Assembly: GCF_964340395.1 (NCBI RefSeq)
Contig: NC_135565.1
Location: 10,208,742 to 10,272,741 of the forward strand
Source of the DNA: Glandiceps talaboti
Taxonomy: Eukaryota > Hemichordata > Enteropneusta > Spengelidae
DNA: 64,000 nt
Direction: 5' to 3'
The position numbers and the translations under genes were made by a program. The notes under the pieces were generated by a model that saw nothing but the letters and a program-made list of their open reading frames with translations, searched no databases and was not told the origin of the DNA. Shown piece after piece: positions 1-9,965 of this stretch (position 1 is its first letter; every line of letters starts with the position of its first letter).

Positions 1-647
1 ACACTTACCATATTGCTATAATCTGTTTCCATGGTTACAATACACTTACCATATTGCTATAATCTGTTTCCATGGCTAAAATACACTTACCATATTGCTA
101 TAATCTATGTCCATGGCTAAAATACACTTACCATATTGCTATAATCTGTGCCCATGGCTAAAATACACTTATCATATTGCTATAATCTGTGCCCATGGCT
201 ACAATACACTTACCATATTACTATAATTTGTGTCCATGGCTACAATACACTTACCATATTGCTATAATCTGTGTCCATGGCTACAATACACTTACCATAT
301 TGCTATAATCTGTGCCCATGGCTACAGTACACTTACCATATTGCTATAATTTGTGTCCATGGCTACAATACACTTACCATATTACTATAATCTGTGTCCA
401 TGGCTACAATACACTTACCATATTGCTATAATCTGTATCCATGGCTACAATACACTTGCCATATTGCAATAATCTGTGTCCATGGCTACAATACACTTAC
501 CATATTGCTATAATCTGTGTCCATGGCTACAATACACTTACCATATTGCAATAATCTGTGTCCATGGCTACAATACACTTACCATATTGCTATAATCTGT
601 GCCCATGGCTACAATACACTTACCATATTGCTATAATCTGTGTCCAT
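1..647. repeat. 41-bp minisatellite containing a splice donor
   Basis: Fifteen full units and a partial sixteenth start at 1, 42, 83 and so on to 616, every 41 bases without indels. On the minus strand each unit is 21 nt matching the end of the polybromo exon at 624-836 followed by 20 nt of intron starting GTAAGTGT. The unit nearest the exon (616-647) is the real exon/intron junction and the others lie downstream in the intron. Fourteen of sixteen units keep GTAAGT; the unit at 165 has lost the GT and the unit at 452 reads GCAAGT. The array runs off the window at base 1, so its true length is unknown. Confidence 0.95.
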
Positions 648-836
648 ATCCGAAGTGGAGTCTGGTGATCCACCAGCTCTCTCTACTTTCTCCCTTGCCT
701 TCTCTACTTTGAGATCAGACTGTAGATGTACATTGATATATCGTAGTGCAGGTGAATCTAAGACCTGTCCCCATTCACATACTTGTTCTCTGGTTAAAAT
801 ATAGTACTCTTGTAGTCTAACTGCTGAATAATAAAT
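624..836 (-). CDS. PBRM1: Polybromo exon: end of bromodomain 6 and following linker
   Basis: Internal coding exon of 213 nt (71 codons), phase 0 at both ends. The acceptor AG is at 838-837 after a TTTGTGTTTCAC tract and the donor GTAAGTGT starts at 623. The peptide starts IYYSAVRLQEYY and continues through SPALRYINVHL, matching from memory of the family the human PBRM1 stretch IYEDAVELQQFF...SPALSYTTKHL, which is the last helix of bromodomain 6 and the segment after it. It then turns charged and low in complexity (KVEKAREKVER, SPDSTSDMDTDYSNM), as in the linker before the BAH domains. The protein is a subunit of the PBAF (SWI/SNF) nucleosome remodeller in the nucleus. The last 21 nt are part of the 41-bp minisatellite. 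Reading past the donor meets TAG after four codons, so only this first donor keeps the frame useful. The next exon lies beyond base 1. Confidence 0.88.
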
Positions 837-950
837 CTGTGAAACACAAACAGAAGAATGGAAAATATGGTTAGTAAATTATTTTAAAGAAATTTGAAAA
901 GTCCATAAACATTACGTGATGATATAATGATAATTTTAATGTTAGTATTT

Positions 951-1078
951 TATATAGTGCATTCCCACACTATATTTGTAATGGTTTACAATTATTACCT
1001 CTGGCACGGACCTATAGCAAAACAACGGCCCTTTACTTCCTCAAATTCCTGGAGTGCATACAATCCATTGCACGCACG

Positions 1079-1123
<45 letters not shown>

Positions 1124-1129
1124 AGAGAG
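951..1129 (+). repeat. Dispersed SINE-like repeat plus (CA)n/(GA)n
   Basis: Intronic. Bases 951-1070 carry the words TATAGTGCATTCCCACAC, TTTACAATTATTACC, TGGCACGGACC and CAACGGCCCTTTA, shared with two copies near 57.3-57.5 kb. A (CA)n tract follows to 1120 and a short (GA)n to 1129. The class is not certain: I see no tRNA promoter boxes. Confidence 0.6.
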
Positions 1130-1151
1130 TACATGACAATGTTGCTAGTAT

Positions 1152-1198
1152 TAGTCTAGCACTATCCATCATGGCATTGAATCTCAAGATCTCTCTTT
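1152..1198. mobile_element. TAGTCT-family MITE, solo end
   Basis: TAGTCTAGCACTATCC followed by a segment containing GCATTGAATCTCAAGATCTC matches one terminus of the TAGTCT inverted-repeat family seen at 4624, 37402, 58353 and 61389. The other terminus is not visible here. Confidence 0.5.
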
Positions 1199-1746
1199 AA
1201 AGACACAACTGTCCAGGTATATAAAGAGGATTATGGCTAATCTATGCAAATGCAGGAAATTCAAACTGCTGTACAGAGCACTAGCTTTTGGGTCTTGTTT
1301 TCATCATTTTTCTGTGCTCTGAGAAACACACAGGTCATGTATCGTGTACAAATTGTTTGTGAATGTCGTAGGATGGTAACTTGATACACGAATTAGTTGA
1401 AAGTCAATCAGTTTGTATCATAGAATGTAAAAACCTTTCAAAATGAGACAAATTCTCCTTCAAACTGCTGTTTAGATTGTGTGTCACTCAGGATTATTAA
1501 AATATTATATGACATTTGCGTGTGAACAACCCAGATAGGGAATGTTTATATTTTGGTGATTACTTGCCAGTGAGTCACCACAAGTTCTCCACCTCCAAAC
1601 ATACAGTCAGTCATATGCAAAATAGGGTGCCAGGCACAGGCAGTGGTGCCTTTAATGGCAGAGGAGATGATTCAACACCAAGGGTAGATCTAGACTATAC
1701 TGGTAGATATATATATACTTAATATTCAAATAAAAAGACACTTTAC

Positions 1747-1876
1747 CTCTTGATTATCTTTGGCTAGTTGTCTAATTCTCTCAAATATAGCAAATAAATC
1801 TTTCTGCATTTGGTCAAGTCTCTGATAACATCCCGTGTAGAGTTTATTGGAAACTGTACTGAAATCTATGAGTAAT
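1747..1876 (-). CDS. PBRM1: Polybromo exon: core of bromodomain 6
   Basis: Internal exon of 130 nt. Its acceptor AG is at 1878-1877 and its donor GTAAAG starts at 1746. Its first base completes an Ile codon begun in the exon at 3046-3257, and 43 whole codons follow, ending in phase 0. The peptide begins LLIDFSTVSNKLYTGCYQRL and ends IRQLAKDNQE. It aligns with the human bromodomain 6 stretch LTFDIIRKNVENNRYRRL...RARRMNRTDSE. At the position of the acetyl-lysine-binding Asn (RRMN in the human domain) this protein has Ala (RQLA), so ordinary ligand anchoring is unlikely. Relative to the human domain about nine residues of the ZA loop are missing at the junction with the upstream exon. Confidence 0.88.
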
Positions 1877-1987
1877 CTGTAAAACATAGCAAAGAGAGTT
1901 ATTATATCATATTTACTAAGATTTTATGAATACCCCGGTAGACATTATCACAACATGCAAATACTGTAACTGCCTTTCTTTATTTTT

Positions 1988-2485
1988 ACATCACACATAC
2001 CAGGGTGTTATTTTTAAACAGGTTTTCTTTGTTCTTACATCACACATACCAGGGTGTTATTTATAAACAGGTTTTCTTTGTTCTTACATCACACATACCA
2101 GGGTGTTATTTATAAACAAGATTTCTTTGTTCTTACATCACACATACCAGGGTGTTATTTATAAACAAGATTTCTTTGTTCTTACATCACACATACCAGG
2201 GTGTTATTTATAAACAGGCTTTCTTTGTTCTTACATCACACATACCAGGGTGTTATTTATAAACAGGCTTTCTTTGTTCTTACATCACACATACCAGGGT
2301 GTTATTTATAAACAGTCTTTCTTTGTTCTCACATCACACATACCTGGGTGTTATTTTTAAACAGCCTTTCTTACATCACACATACCTGGGTGTTATTTAT
2401 AAACAGGCTTTCTTTGTTCTTACATCTCACATACCAGGGTGTTATTTTTAAACATCCTTTCTTTGTTCTCACATCACACATACCA
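1988..2485. repeat. 49-bp intronic minisatellite
   Basis: About ten copies of a unit containing ACATCACACATACCAGGGTG, at 1988, 2037, 2086 and onward. The copy near 2341-2380 is internally deleted and degenerate copies trail to about 2635. On the gene's strand each unit reads CCTGGTATGTGTG, which resembles a weak splice donor. The array lies in the 1169-nt intron between the exons at 3046-3257 and 1747-1876. Confidence 0.9.
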
Positions 2486-2753
2486 CAGTTATGTAAAAAG
2501 ATAACAATGAAGATCAATGGTCTTACAAGACACTAGATACATATTTCTGTCATATCTAGGGAGTTTGCTTTATTATATTACACATACAAGGGTGTTATAA
2601 ACAGGTATTTTCTCCCATTACATTACACATACCACAAAATATAACAAATGTACCAGTGTGACAAGTGGTATAGCGCCCTCACAGTTCATCACTATTGCTA
2701 GACAATAAAAGAGTACTGTACCACTCAAATTTGCACAATGTATTCTGAGTTAG

Positions 2754-2754
<1 letters not shown>

Positions 2755-2806
<52 letters not shown>

Positions 2807-2850
2807 CACGCACGCACGCACGCGAGCACACGCATGCACACACACACACA
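2755..2850. repeat. (CA)n microsatellite, compound
   Basis: A CA tract followed by (CACG)n-like and mixed CA repeats, inside the same intron as the 49-bp array. Confidence 0.9.
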
Positions 2851-3045
2851 GAGGCAGTCTGAACGTGCGGCAGACTTTCTACAATGCCTTAACATTACTG
2901 AACTACAGTTCAATTGTTGACAACCCTAGGCAACGAATACTTCAAACAAGTAACCTTGACAACAACAAAACAAGTCATCCAAAGATAAAACAACCAACAT
3001 AGTATAAAACCACAGTTCCTGTACATAACTAAAATTAAAACTTAC

Positions 3046-3257
3046 ATTTCTTGAGAACATTCTCTTTCCAAGAAATTTACAAGGACTGTCATCAGATATT
3101 TTCCAGACTCGTCCTGGAAGTTGAGTATATTGCTATAAATTGTTCGTAAGAGTTCTTGTACACATTGTTGTACATCAGGTACTTCTACACGATTGTTGTC
3201 CAAGTCCATCAATTCTGATTGAGCTTGTAGTAGTACACAGTGAAGAGTTAGTGCATC
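3046..3257 (-). CDS. PBRM1: Polybromo exon: end of bromodomain 5 to start of bromodomain 6
   Basis: Internal exon of 212 nt. Its acceptor AG is at 3259-3258, its donor GTAAG starts at 3045, it enters in phase 0 and leaves two bases into a codon. The peptide opens DALTLHCVLLQAQSEL, matching the last helix of human PBRM1 bromodomain 5 (DALVLHKVLLETRRDL). It continues VPDVQQCVQELLRTIYSNIL then NFQDESGKY, matching the human VPNVTLLIQELIHNLFVSVM and SHQDDEGR at the start of bromodomain 6. This join of a fifth-domain end to a sixth-domain start identifies the family better than any single bromodomain, since generic BET or PCAF proteins lack it. Confidence 0.92.
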
Positions 3258-3429
3258 CTGTCAACACAACAAAAATCATATATCAATATTACAATTACTA
3301 GTTGGCTTGAAGTCTCAACATTTGGTGGATTTCTAACACAACTGAAAACTTTTATGGTCTCAACAAAACTTAAATCAAAGGTTTCTAAGTATTCTGACTG
3401 GCATCTGAGTGTTTATATTACAGATACAT

Positions 3430-3830
3430 AGATCTTGGTTTTCAAATCACACAGATACAGATCTGAGTGCTCAAATCACAGATACAGATCTGAGTGTTCA
3501 AATCAAACATACAGATCTGAGTTTTCAAATCACAGAATGATATGTTCAATTCAGATACAGAGCTGAGTGTTCAAATCACATGTAGATACTGATCTGAGTG
3601 TTCAAATTAGACAGATATAGATCTGAGTGTTCAACTCACACAGATATAGATCTGAGTGATCAATCAGATACAGATGTGAGTGATCTAATCAGATACAGAT
3701 CTGAGTGTTCAAATCACAGATACAGATCTGAGTGTTCAAATCAGATACATATCTGAGTGTTCAAATCACATACATATCTGAGTGTTCAAATCAGATATTG
3801 ATCTGAGTGTTCAAATCATACAGCTACATT
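3430..3830. repeat. ~27-bp intronic minisatellite
   Basis: About fifteen variable units (25-31 bp) around the core AGATCTGAGTGTTCAAATCA. They fill most of the 638-nt intron between the exons at 3896-4063 and 3046-3257. Confidence 0.9.
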
Positions 3831-3895
3831 GTATGCAGTCGCAGTCAAAACAATGTCAAAATTTCCCTAATTACTAGACATGTATCAGTTCTCAC

Positions 3896-4063
3896 CTTAT
3901 AGATTTGTGTATATGGTTTATATGCTTTGATAGTGTTGTTGAAGAGAAGTAACAAATCTTCTATCATTTCTTCCACAGAGTGATACTGTTCTTTCTGCAT
4001 TTTGGTGATAATGCCATTAAAGTCTACAGGTCTGCTCACCACTTTATGGTACTCTGGATTCTC
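3896..4063 (-). CDS. PBRM1: Polybromo exon: core of bromodomain 5
   Basis: Internal exon of 168 nt (56 codons), phase 0 at both ends. The acceptor AG is at 4065-4064 (GAACTTCAG) and the donor GTGAGA starts at 3895. The peptide starts ENPEYHKVVSRPVDF, aligning without gaps to human bromodomain 5 ELPDYYLTIKKPMDM, and contains EEMIEDLLLLFNN, the helix B motif. It ends KAYKPYTQIYK, joining the next exon as IYKDAL exactly as in PBRM1. The acetyl-lysine Asn of the YN motif aligns with Tyr of AY, a substitution known in human PBRM1 bromodomain 1. PDYY is changed to PEYH. The frame is fully open with intact splice sites, so I read divergence, not decay. Confidence 0.93.
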
Positions 4064-4249
4064 CTGAAGTTCAATAAAACATACAAACACCCATAAGTAT
4101 TAACTGTTAATTGAGAGATTGATAGATTGATACACCAAACAGTGATGCCCCGTCAATTAACAGAGACAAGGGAATGAAAATACAGATAGTATACTACAGT
4201 GCAATTTTTAAGAGAACTAAAAATTTGTAATTTAGATGGAAGTACAATG

Positions 4250-4510
4250 TACACCCCCCCCCCCCATGTTAGTCAAAATGACAGTCTCGTAAACCTAGTC
4301 ATACAGATTAGTTATTCATTCGATACCCATCAGTGTTGTCACATCAATCGCAATCGAATTTATTCCCATCAACAACAGATTATGTCACTGAACCACACAT
4401 CTGAAGAAGGCTGAGTGATATAACCAAAATATTCTGGGTAAATTGGAGTGGAGAACTACTGCCAAAATGCTATATTTTCAAGGAATTCAATTTTCACTGC
4501 AAAGAGGAAT
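4250..4510 (+). mobile_element. Possible Penelope-like or other retroelement relic
   Basis: Contains CATCTGAAGAAGGCTGAGTG followed by ATAACC, then TATTTTCAAGGAATTCAATT and TGCAAAGAGG. This wording (CTGAAGAAGGCT..., then an exon-like tail) is common in terminal regions of Penelope-like retroelements in invertebrates. No coding remains, and a poly-C run sits at 4253-4264. The assignment is weak. Confidence 0.2.
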
Positions 4511-4623
4511 TGTATGTATTTCCTATATCTAATTTTCACTGATTTTGGAAGGTGTGTGCATTGTATATATGAATAAGAAGTATGTTTCAAGGGATTTTAT
4601 TCTAGTAGAAAACCACACCAACA

Positions 4624-4820
4624 TAGTCTAGATGCTATACAAAGTATCAAATCATCTCTTTAACTAGAGAGGTATCTGTATTTGTTTGGATACTGGAGAC
4701 TGTCTCACAATTGAACCTCCAGGGTGGTGTGCAAATTTTGTTGATTTTTTAGTCCAAAGGATCACAGTGTGATGACAAACACAGATCTTGAGATTTGAAG
4801 CCGTTGACAGCACTAAACCA
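4624..4820. mobile_element. TAGTCT-family MITE, 197 bp
   Basis: The left end TAGTCTAGATGCTATAC and the reverse complement of the right end (TGGTTTAGTGCTGTCAAC) form imperfect inverted repeats extending to ATCAAATCATCTC and TCAAATCTCAAGATC. Intronic, noncoding, with no clear target duplication. Confidence 0.6.
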
Positions 4821-4916
4821 CGTCGATGTAAACGGTGAAATTAGAAGTGAAACATTTATTAGTTCATATTATTACTAATTATTGGCCTTCCTTTCATTTG
4901 ATACTATTCAATACAC

Positions 4917-5339
4917 GTCCTTCTATAGTCGAGAATTCTAAACTGGTACAGTATATTACGTTTTAAATACTTCATTACTAATACCAGTCTAGTCATGACG
5001 GTTGTTCAAACACAGAAATCTGTGCTCCTCCCAAACTGTGTTCATATAAACAGGGTTGATGTCTTTGCATCCCCATGTGATTTTAGCTTAAACAGACTGG
5101 AGGTGGAGTCCTGGTTGGACATTTTTCATATCAGTGCAGTCCTAGAAATGTTAGAAAGGTCAACAACCTGTCAGTTTGTGATAGATTACATGGACATGTG
5201 CCCTTTGCGCTTCATTCATCACAGGGGACAGCACCACAATTTAACACCTTCTGTAACCATCATGACTAGACTGGCATTAGTAATGACATTTTTAAAACAT
5301 AATACTGTACCAGTTTAGAATTCTAGACTAGTCCTTCTA
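4917..5339. mobile_element. 405-bp MITE with long TIRs and 9-bp target duplication
   Basis: The element is 4926-5330. Its ends form ~78-bp terminal inverted repeats: left TAGTCGAGAATTCTAAACTG, right (reverse complement) TAGTCTAGAATTCTAAACTG, similar through to GTCTAGTCATGA. It is flanked by GTCCTTCTA at 4917-4925 and 5331-5339, a perfect 9-bp duplication. Long TIRs with 9-bp duplications fit the Mutator (MULE) superfamily; that class is inference. A 107-codon open frame at 4995-5318 shows no transposase motif and is probably chance. Confidence 0.8.
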
Positions 5340-6650
5340 TAACAATGGTGACATACCTAAACATCTAAATACTACTGATACTGATACTGATCTATATTTC
5401 ACAAGGATATTGACGCCAAGAATTCACGAAATGCAAAGTAGACAGTAAGGATATTAAAATAATTCATTAAACTGGCATGCAAGTATTTCACTCTCATTTA
5501 CTACTGCACAATAAACTATTTAACACCTGTCTTTCATTCCTGATATACAATCACAAATTGCATAGAAATATTCTCACTTCCTTTTCTCTTCAATTTCCTT
5601 TTGTTTCACAATACTCAACAATATAAATCACATCATAACATTACAACAACACAGTTCATTTTTATGAATATTCAATAGAATTTTGTATCGTAATAATCCC
5701 ATCAATTCAGCCAGATTTTAATAATTATGATTTTTTATGATCGAATTACTTGATTTATGGAAATTAATTTTGCAATTTTGTTGGTTGAATAGCAAGATGT
5801 ATGGTGTTGGTCACCTTGAGAATTAATACTTTGTATCTGACTATAGAGGGCGCTGTATGATGATGTAGCAAATGTTGAGAAACATCTTGAACACAAACAA
5901 CTTGGTAGATGTGGAAAATTCAATGTCAAATAATTCATGATGGAAATTCCTTTGAATGTTTGAATTTATGCAACTGGGTTCCGATTTTTAGCTTAAGTTA
6001 AAGTTAAAGACCAAGTTTGGATTGTGATAAAAATTTAGAAGTGATAAACATTTATTATGATAAAACGTTCGGGTTGAAATGTTTTTAAGGTCTTTCCTTG
6101 TTTTTATATTGGAAATTAAATTTTAAAACTTTTTAAGGTCCTTTTTCATTTTATCTCGGCCATTTATACTGTTTAACCCTTTCATGTATCTTTATTCTTT
6201 TTGTGTTTTTTATTAACCCCAGGTCGTCACACTAGTGTATCTATTATAATAGGGATTACATTTTTTTGTTCTTTTCTCTCACTATGTCAAACAACTACTT
6301 ATCACTCTTTGATTAAGATTAATATCCCTAACCAAAAGAGAACCTTTAAATATATATATCTAAGCTTGGTAACAGAGTTTTTTAAAAATATTTTGGTACC
6401 TAAAAAGTAACCGATACATTATAATAAATATCATTAATGGTATTATATCTTCATAATAATAATAACAGCTATACTAGTTTTTGGACATGATTTGACATGT
6501 CTCAATGATTGGAATAATAACAGCTATACTAGTTTTTGGACAGGATTTGACACGTCTCAACGATTGGAATAATAATATCGGGTTTAACAGGATGGTACAA
6601 TAGGAAAGAACAATGGTCACTTAAAAACATAAAGATACTGAGAATACCAT
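5340..6650. other. Intron DNA, mostly featureless
   Basis: Part of the 3652-nt intron between exons 7716-7892 and 3896-4063. It holds a 55-bp direct duplication at 6459-6568 (core CAGCTATACTAGTTTTTGGA) and a GAGGGCGC word near 5847. I see no other gene or element. Confidence 0.6.
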
Positions 6651-7330
6651 AAAACATACCGTAAAACATACCACCCACAACATAGTACATTACCCAAACC
6701 ACAATACATTACCCAAAACATAGTACATTACCCAAAACATAGTACATTGCCTAAAACATAGTACATTACCCAAAACATAGTACATTGCCCAAAACATAGT
6801 ACATTGCCCAAAACATAGTACATTACCCAAAACATAGTACATTACCCAAAACATAGTACATTACCCAAACATAGTACATTACCCAAAACATAGAACATTG
6901 CCTAAAACATAGTACATTACCCAAAACATAGTACATTACCCAAAACACAGTACATTACCCAAAACATAGTACATTACCCAAAACATAGTACATTACCCAA
7001 AACACAGTACATTACCCAACACATAGAACATTGCCTAAAACATAGTACATTACCCAAAACATAGTACATTGCCCAAAACATAGTACTTTACCCAAAACAT
7101 AGTACATTGCCCAAAACATAGTACATTACCCAAAACATAGTACATTACCTAGTAAAACATAGTGCATTACCTAGTAAAACATAGTACATTACCTAGTAAA
7201 ACATAGTACATTACCCAAAACATAGTACATTACCCAAAACATAGTACATTACCCAAAACATAGTACATTACCCAAACCACAGTACATTACCCAAAACATA
7301 GTATATTACCCAAAACACAGGACATTATCC
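6650..7330. repeat. 19-bp intronic minisatellite
   Basis: About 34 units of TACATTACCCAAAACATAG, with variants carrying GCCC, CCTAGT or ACACAG. It lies in the same intron as the 405-bp MITE. Confidence 0.93.
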
Positions 7331-7568
7331 AGGTTATGATAAGTCATGGCACTATTAAATCTCATTATGGAGTTGCTTAATTAGAATTTGTTCTCAGCTT
7401 TCATTCCACTTTGTGCACTAGTTCATAATCAAATTGATGTTAACAATTTAGCAGAAACAAAATTGATAGTTGGGATGTATAAGCATGAATTACGCATACA
7501 ATTAGCATGCAAATAAGACTTAAATAATAGTGTACTTTGGTTGGGAGTGAGAGGAACACCCTCATATA

Positions 7569-7634
7569 CCCCCCCCCCCCCCCCACACACACACACACAC
7601 ACACACATACACATACACACATGCACGTGTGCAT

Positions 7635-7678
<44 letters not shown>

Positions 7679-7699
7679 ACATACACACACACACACACG
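7569..7699. repeat. Poly-C and (CA)n tract next to a splice donor
   Basis: A poly-C run at 7569-7584 leads into (CA)n with TACA and TGCA interruptions to 7698. On the gene strand this is a (GT)n tract starting about 17 nt inside the intron whose donor is at 7715. Confidence 0.93.
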
Positions 7700-7715
7700 G
7701 CTAAGGTATACCTAC

Positions 7716-7892
7716 TTTCTGTGTTGGGACTTTTTGTAGAGACTCTGATAAGAGTCTTTGATTTCCTTCCCTACTTTCATCTTTGTAGGACTGAATTCGG
7801 TTAAAGAGATGTAGAAGTTTCCATTTCTCTTCTGGAGGTGTCACACCTTGTGGTCTGGGCATCTTGCACCATGGAATTGTGCCCTCGTCAGT
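7716..7892 (-). CDS. PBRM1: Polybromo exon: start of bromodomain 5
   Basis: Exon of 177 nt (59 codons), phase 0 at both ends. The acceptor AG is at 7894-7893 (GTCTGCAG) and the donor GTAGGT starts at 7715. The peptide begins [16 protein letters not shown], then [20 protein letters not shown] and [14 protein letters not shown]. It aligns with the start of human PBRM1 bromodomain 5: TPMQQKLNEVYEAVKNYTDK and RRLSAIFLRLPSRS, with two extra residues in the loop. PTQK joins ENPEYH of the next exon with no gap. This is the most upstream exon I can identify; bromodomains 1-4 are not seen in the remaining 56 kb. The phase-0 start would also suit an N-terminal exon ending in ATG. Confidence 0.88.
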
Positions 7893-7916
7893 CTGCAGAC
7901 AAAAATACAAATACAA

Positions 7917-7921
7917 ACAAA

Positions 7922-7956
<35 letters not shown>
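7917..7956. repeat. (AAAT)n tract upstream of a splice acceptor
   Basis: About nine copies of AAAT. On the gene strand it is (TTTA)n ending about 24 nt before the acceptor at 7893, so it extends the polypyrimidine-like tract. Confidence 0.9.
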
Positions 7957-8035
7957 GACAATTGGTATACCGAGTACAACTACACAGATATACACGTGTG
8001 CATATAAACACATTACATGTATATACAATACAATA

Positions 8036-8037
8036 CA

Positions 8038-8068
<31 letters not shown>

Positions 8069-8087
8069 CATACATTACATACATACA

Positions 8088-8118
<31 letters not shown>

Positions 8119-8450
8119 CATACATACACATACATACATGTACATACATACATACATACATACATACATACATACATGCATACACACACATACATACATA
8201 CATACATACATACATACATACATACATACATACATACATGCATACATACATACATACATTCATATACATACATACATACATACATACATACATACATACA
8301 TACATACATACATACATACATACAACACACACACACAGACACACACACATACATACATACATACATACATACATACATACATACATACATACATACATAC
8401 ATACATACATACATACAACACACACACATACACACACACACATATGTACT
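8036..8450. repeat. (ACAT)n tetranucleotide microsatellite
   Basis: Around 100 copies of ACAT/CATA with short CACA and AACACAC interruptions, ending in a CA-rich stretch. It opens long frames on both strands (for example 7962-8510) that are not genes. Confidence 0.97.
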
Positions 8451-8509
8451 GTACATATACTTCAACAACTTGTACACAGACTCACTGATACATGTATAAA
8501 TCCACTATA

Positions 8510-9490
8510 ATTTATAAACATAGACACACATTTACACCCACACAGCCTAGCACTACAGCAGCATTACCATTCTATCTGTTAACCAAGACATCATCATCGT
8601 ATAAAAGTCACAGATCTATCCACCAACACCAAAACTGCCAGACAAAGACTACACTGTGCTGTCTGCTGTATAGATGTACATTACGTATAATGACACACCC
8701 ATATACGCATAGAATCATGATTAAATGTATAAACACGATATTTCATGCCTAAAGATACCATTTATATAAAATATAAATCCATCATGACAAAACATGTCTC
8801 TTTGTTTGACTCTACCAATATAGACATGTCGGTGTAATCACTTGATTAAACTTTCAGTTTCACGGTTTCAGTTATGTTCTCTATACAACATTCATGACAT
8901 AATGTACACAGAGCTAGCCAAAATTGTAGTTACGGATTGAAACGTGAATAATACTCCCATTGAGATGCGTATGGATCCTTCTAGCTCCATGTACATGCAC
9001 AAAAGTATGGTACAATGTAATGCAAATAGCTTATTTTAATCAATTATTAACATCTGAACTCTTTGAATATGAAACTGACAACTTTATTGAAATCTGTACA
9101 TATATCTATATTAGCTGCTACAACAGAGCTAAGCCTAGCATACACAGACATGTATGTAAATGGTTTTAGTTCCCTAAAGGCTTAGATTAGTACTATATAC
9201 TATATAATAAGGTACAAGCCAAGTTGAATAGTTGTAGTATAGGTACATGTATCGGCTAGACTCGATGTGAGACATTTATTTTTCACTTTCTCTATTTCCC
9301 ATTTTTTATACAAGCAGAGTGATTGTTTTTGAACACATAAATGTCATAATGTATTAATTTAAAATTTATGTCTTCAGTTCTGGTTCATATATATAAAGCA
9401 TTATAAGGAAATTATTTGATGCATATTTTAATTTTATGTTAGGTGCCCTCAACCTGACTATTAGAAGCTAGTCTTTGAGTAGAAGTACTG
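8510..9490. other. No recognised feature
   Basis: Unique-looking AT-rich sequence. No splice-flanked open frame or repeat is obvious. It is intronic or upstream of the polybromo exons. Confidence 0.5.
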
Positions 9491-9492
9491 TA

Positions 9493-9965
9493 ATGTAAAT
9501 TTAGACAGGGTGGACTTGGTTGAGTGAATCGGTCGATTCCACCAGGGTCATGACCGGCCTTACACCGTCGCACATGTTCGGGATATAGTTTGCCTGACGA
9601 ATCCACTCAAGTGCTGAGCGACAGTGTCCATTTCTTCAAATATGACATCTCTCGATAGATGTCATAAAACTCGCACAGTACTCTAAAATTATATTTCAAC
9701 GCGTAGCTTCATATGCAAGGACGTTATTTTGCTAATTTAAGTACATATAACAGAAATACAAACTTTCAGATTACGTTATCACTCCTCGCCACCGTGTTTC
9801 ACCGTCTACTACCAACAAAATCGGTCTGGCTATTCAGGTATCCCAACAGAATGCGGCACACCATCCCCCAATCAAACAAGGGTAATAAAAAATGAACTGC
9901 TGTCCACTGTGATAAACAGGAGGAGCCTGTCAAGTCCACCCATAGTAAGTATGTAAATTTAGACA
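9493..9965. other. 443-bp CpG-richer segment between 15-bp direct repeats
   Basis: ATGTAAATTTAGACA occurs perfectly at 9493-9507 and 9951-9965 and could be a target duplication. Inside, GGTGGACTTG near 9509 and CAAGTCCACC near 9931-9940 are inverted. A small hairpin GACATCT...AGATGTC is at 9644-9663. CpG is clearly denser than in the surroundings. It could be an inserted retroelement, or an unmethylated promoter-like island of the minus-strand gene. A 23-codon minus-strand frame starts near 9634 in good context (GAAATGG) but is not otherwise supported. Confidence 0.45.

Noticed and set aside
4995-5318. 107-codon plus-strand frame
   Set aside because: Entirely inside a MITE with inverted ends, no transposase motif, and inside an intron on the other strand.
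5840-5860. GAGGGCGC words as CTCF sites
   Set aside because: A short motif without flanking consensus. Similar words occur in MITEs of this window.
7962-8510. Open frames of up to 182 codons rich in HTYI or VCMY
   Set aside because: Translations of the (ACAT)n microsatellite on both strands.
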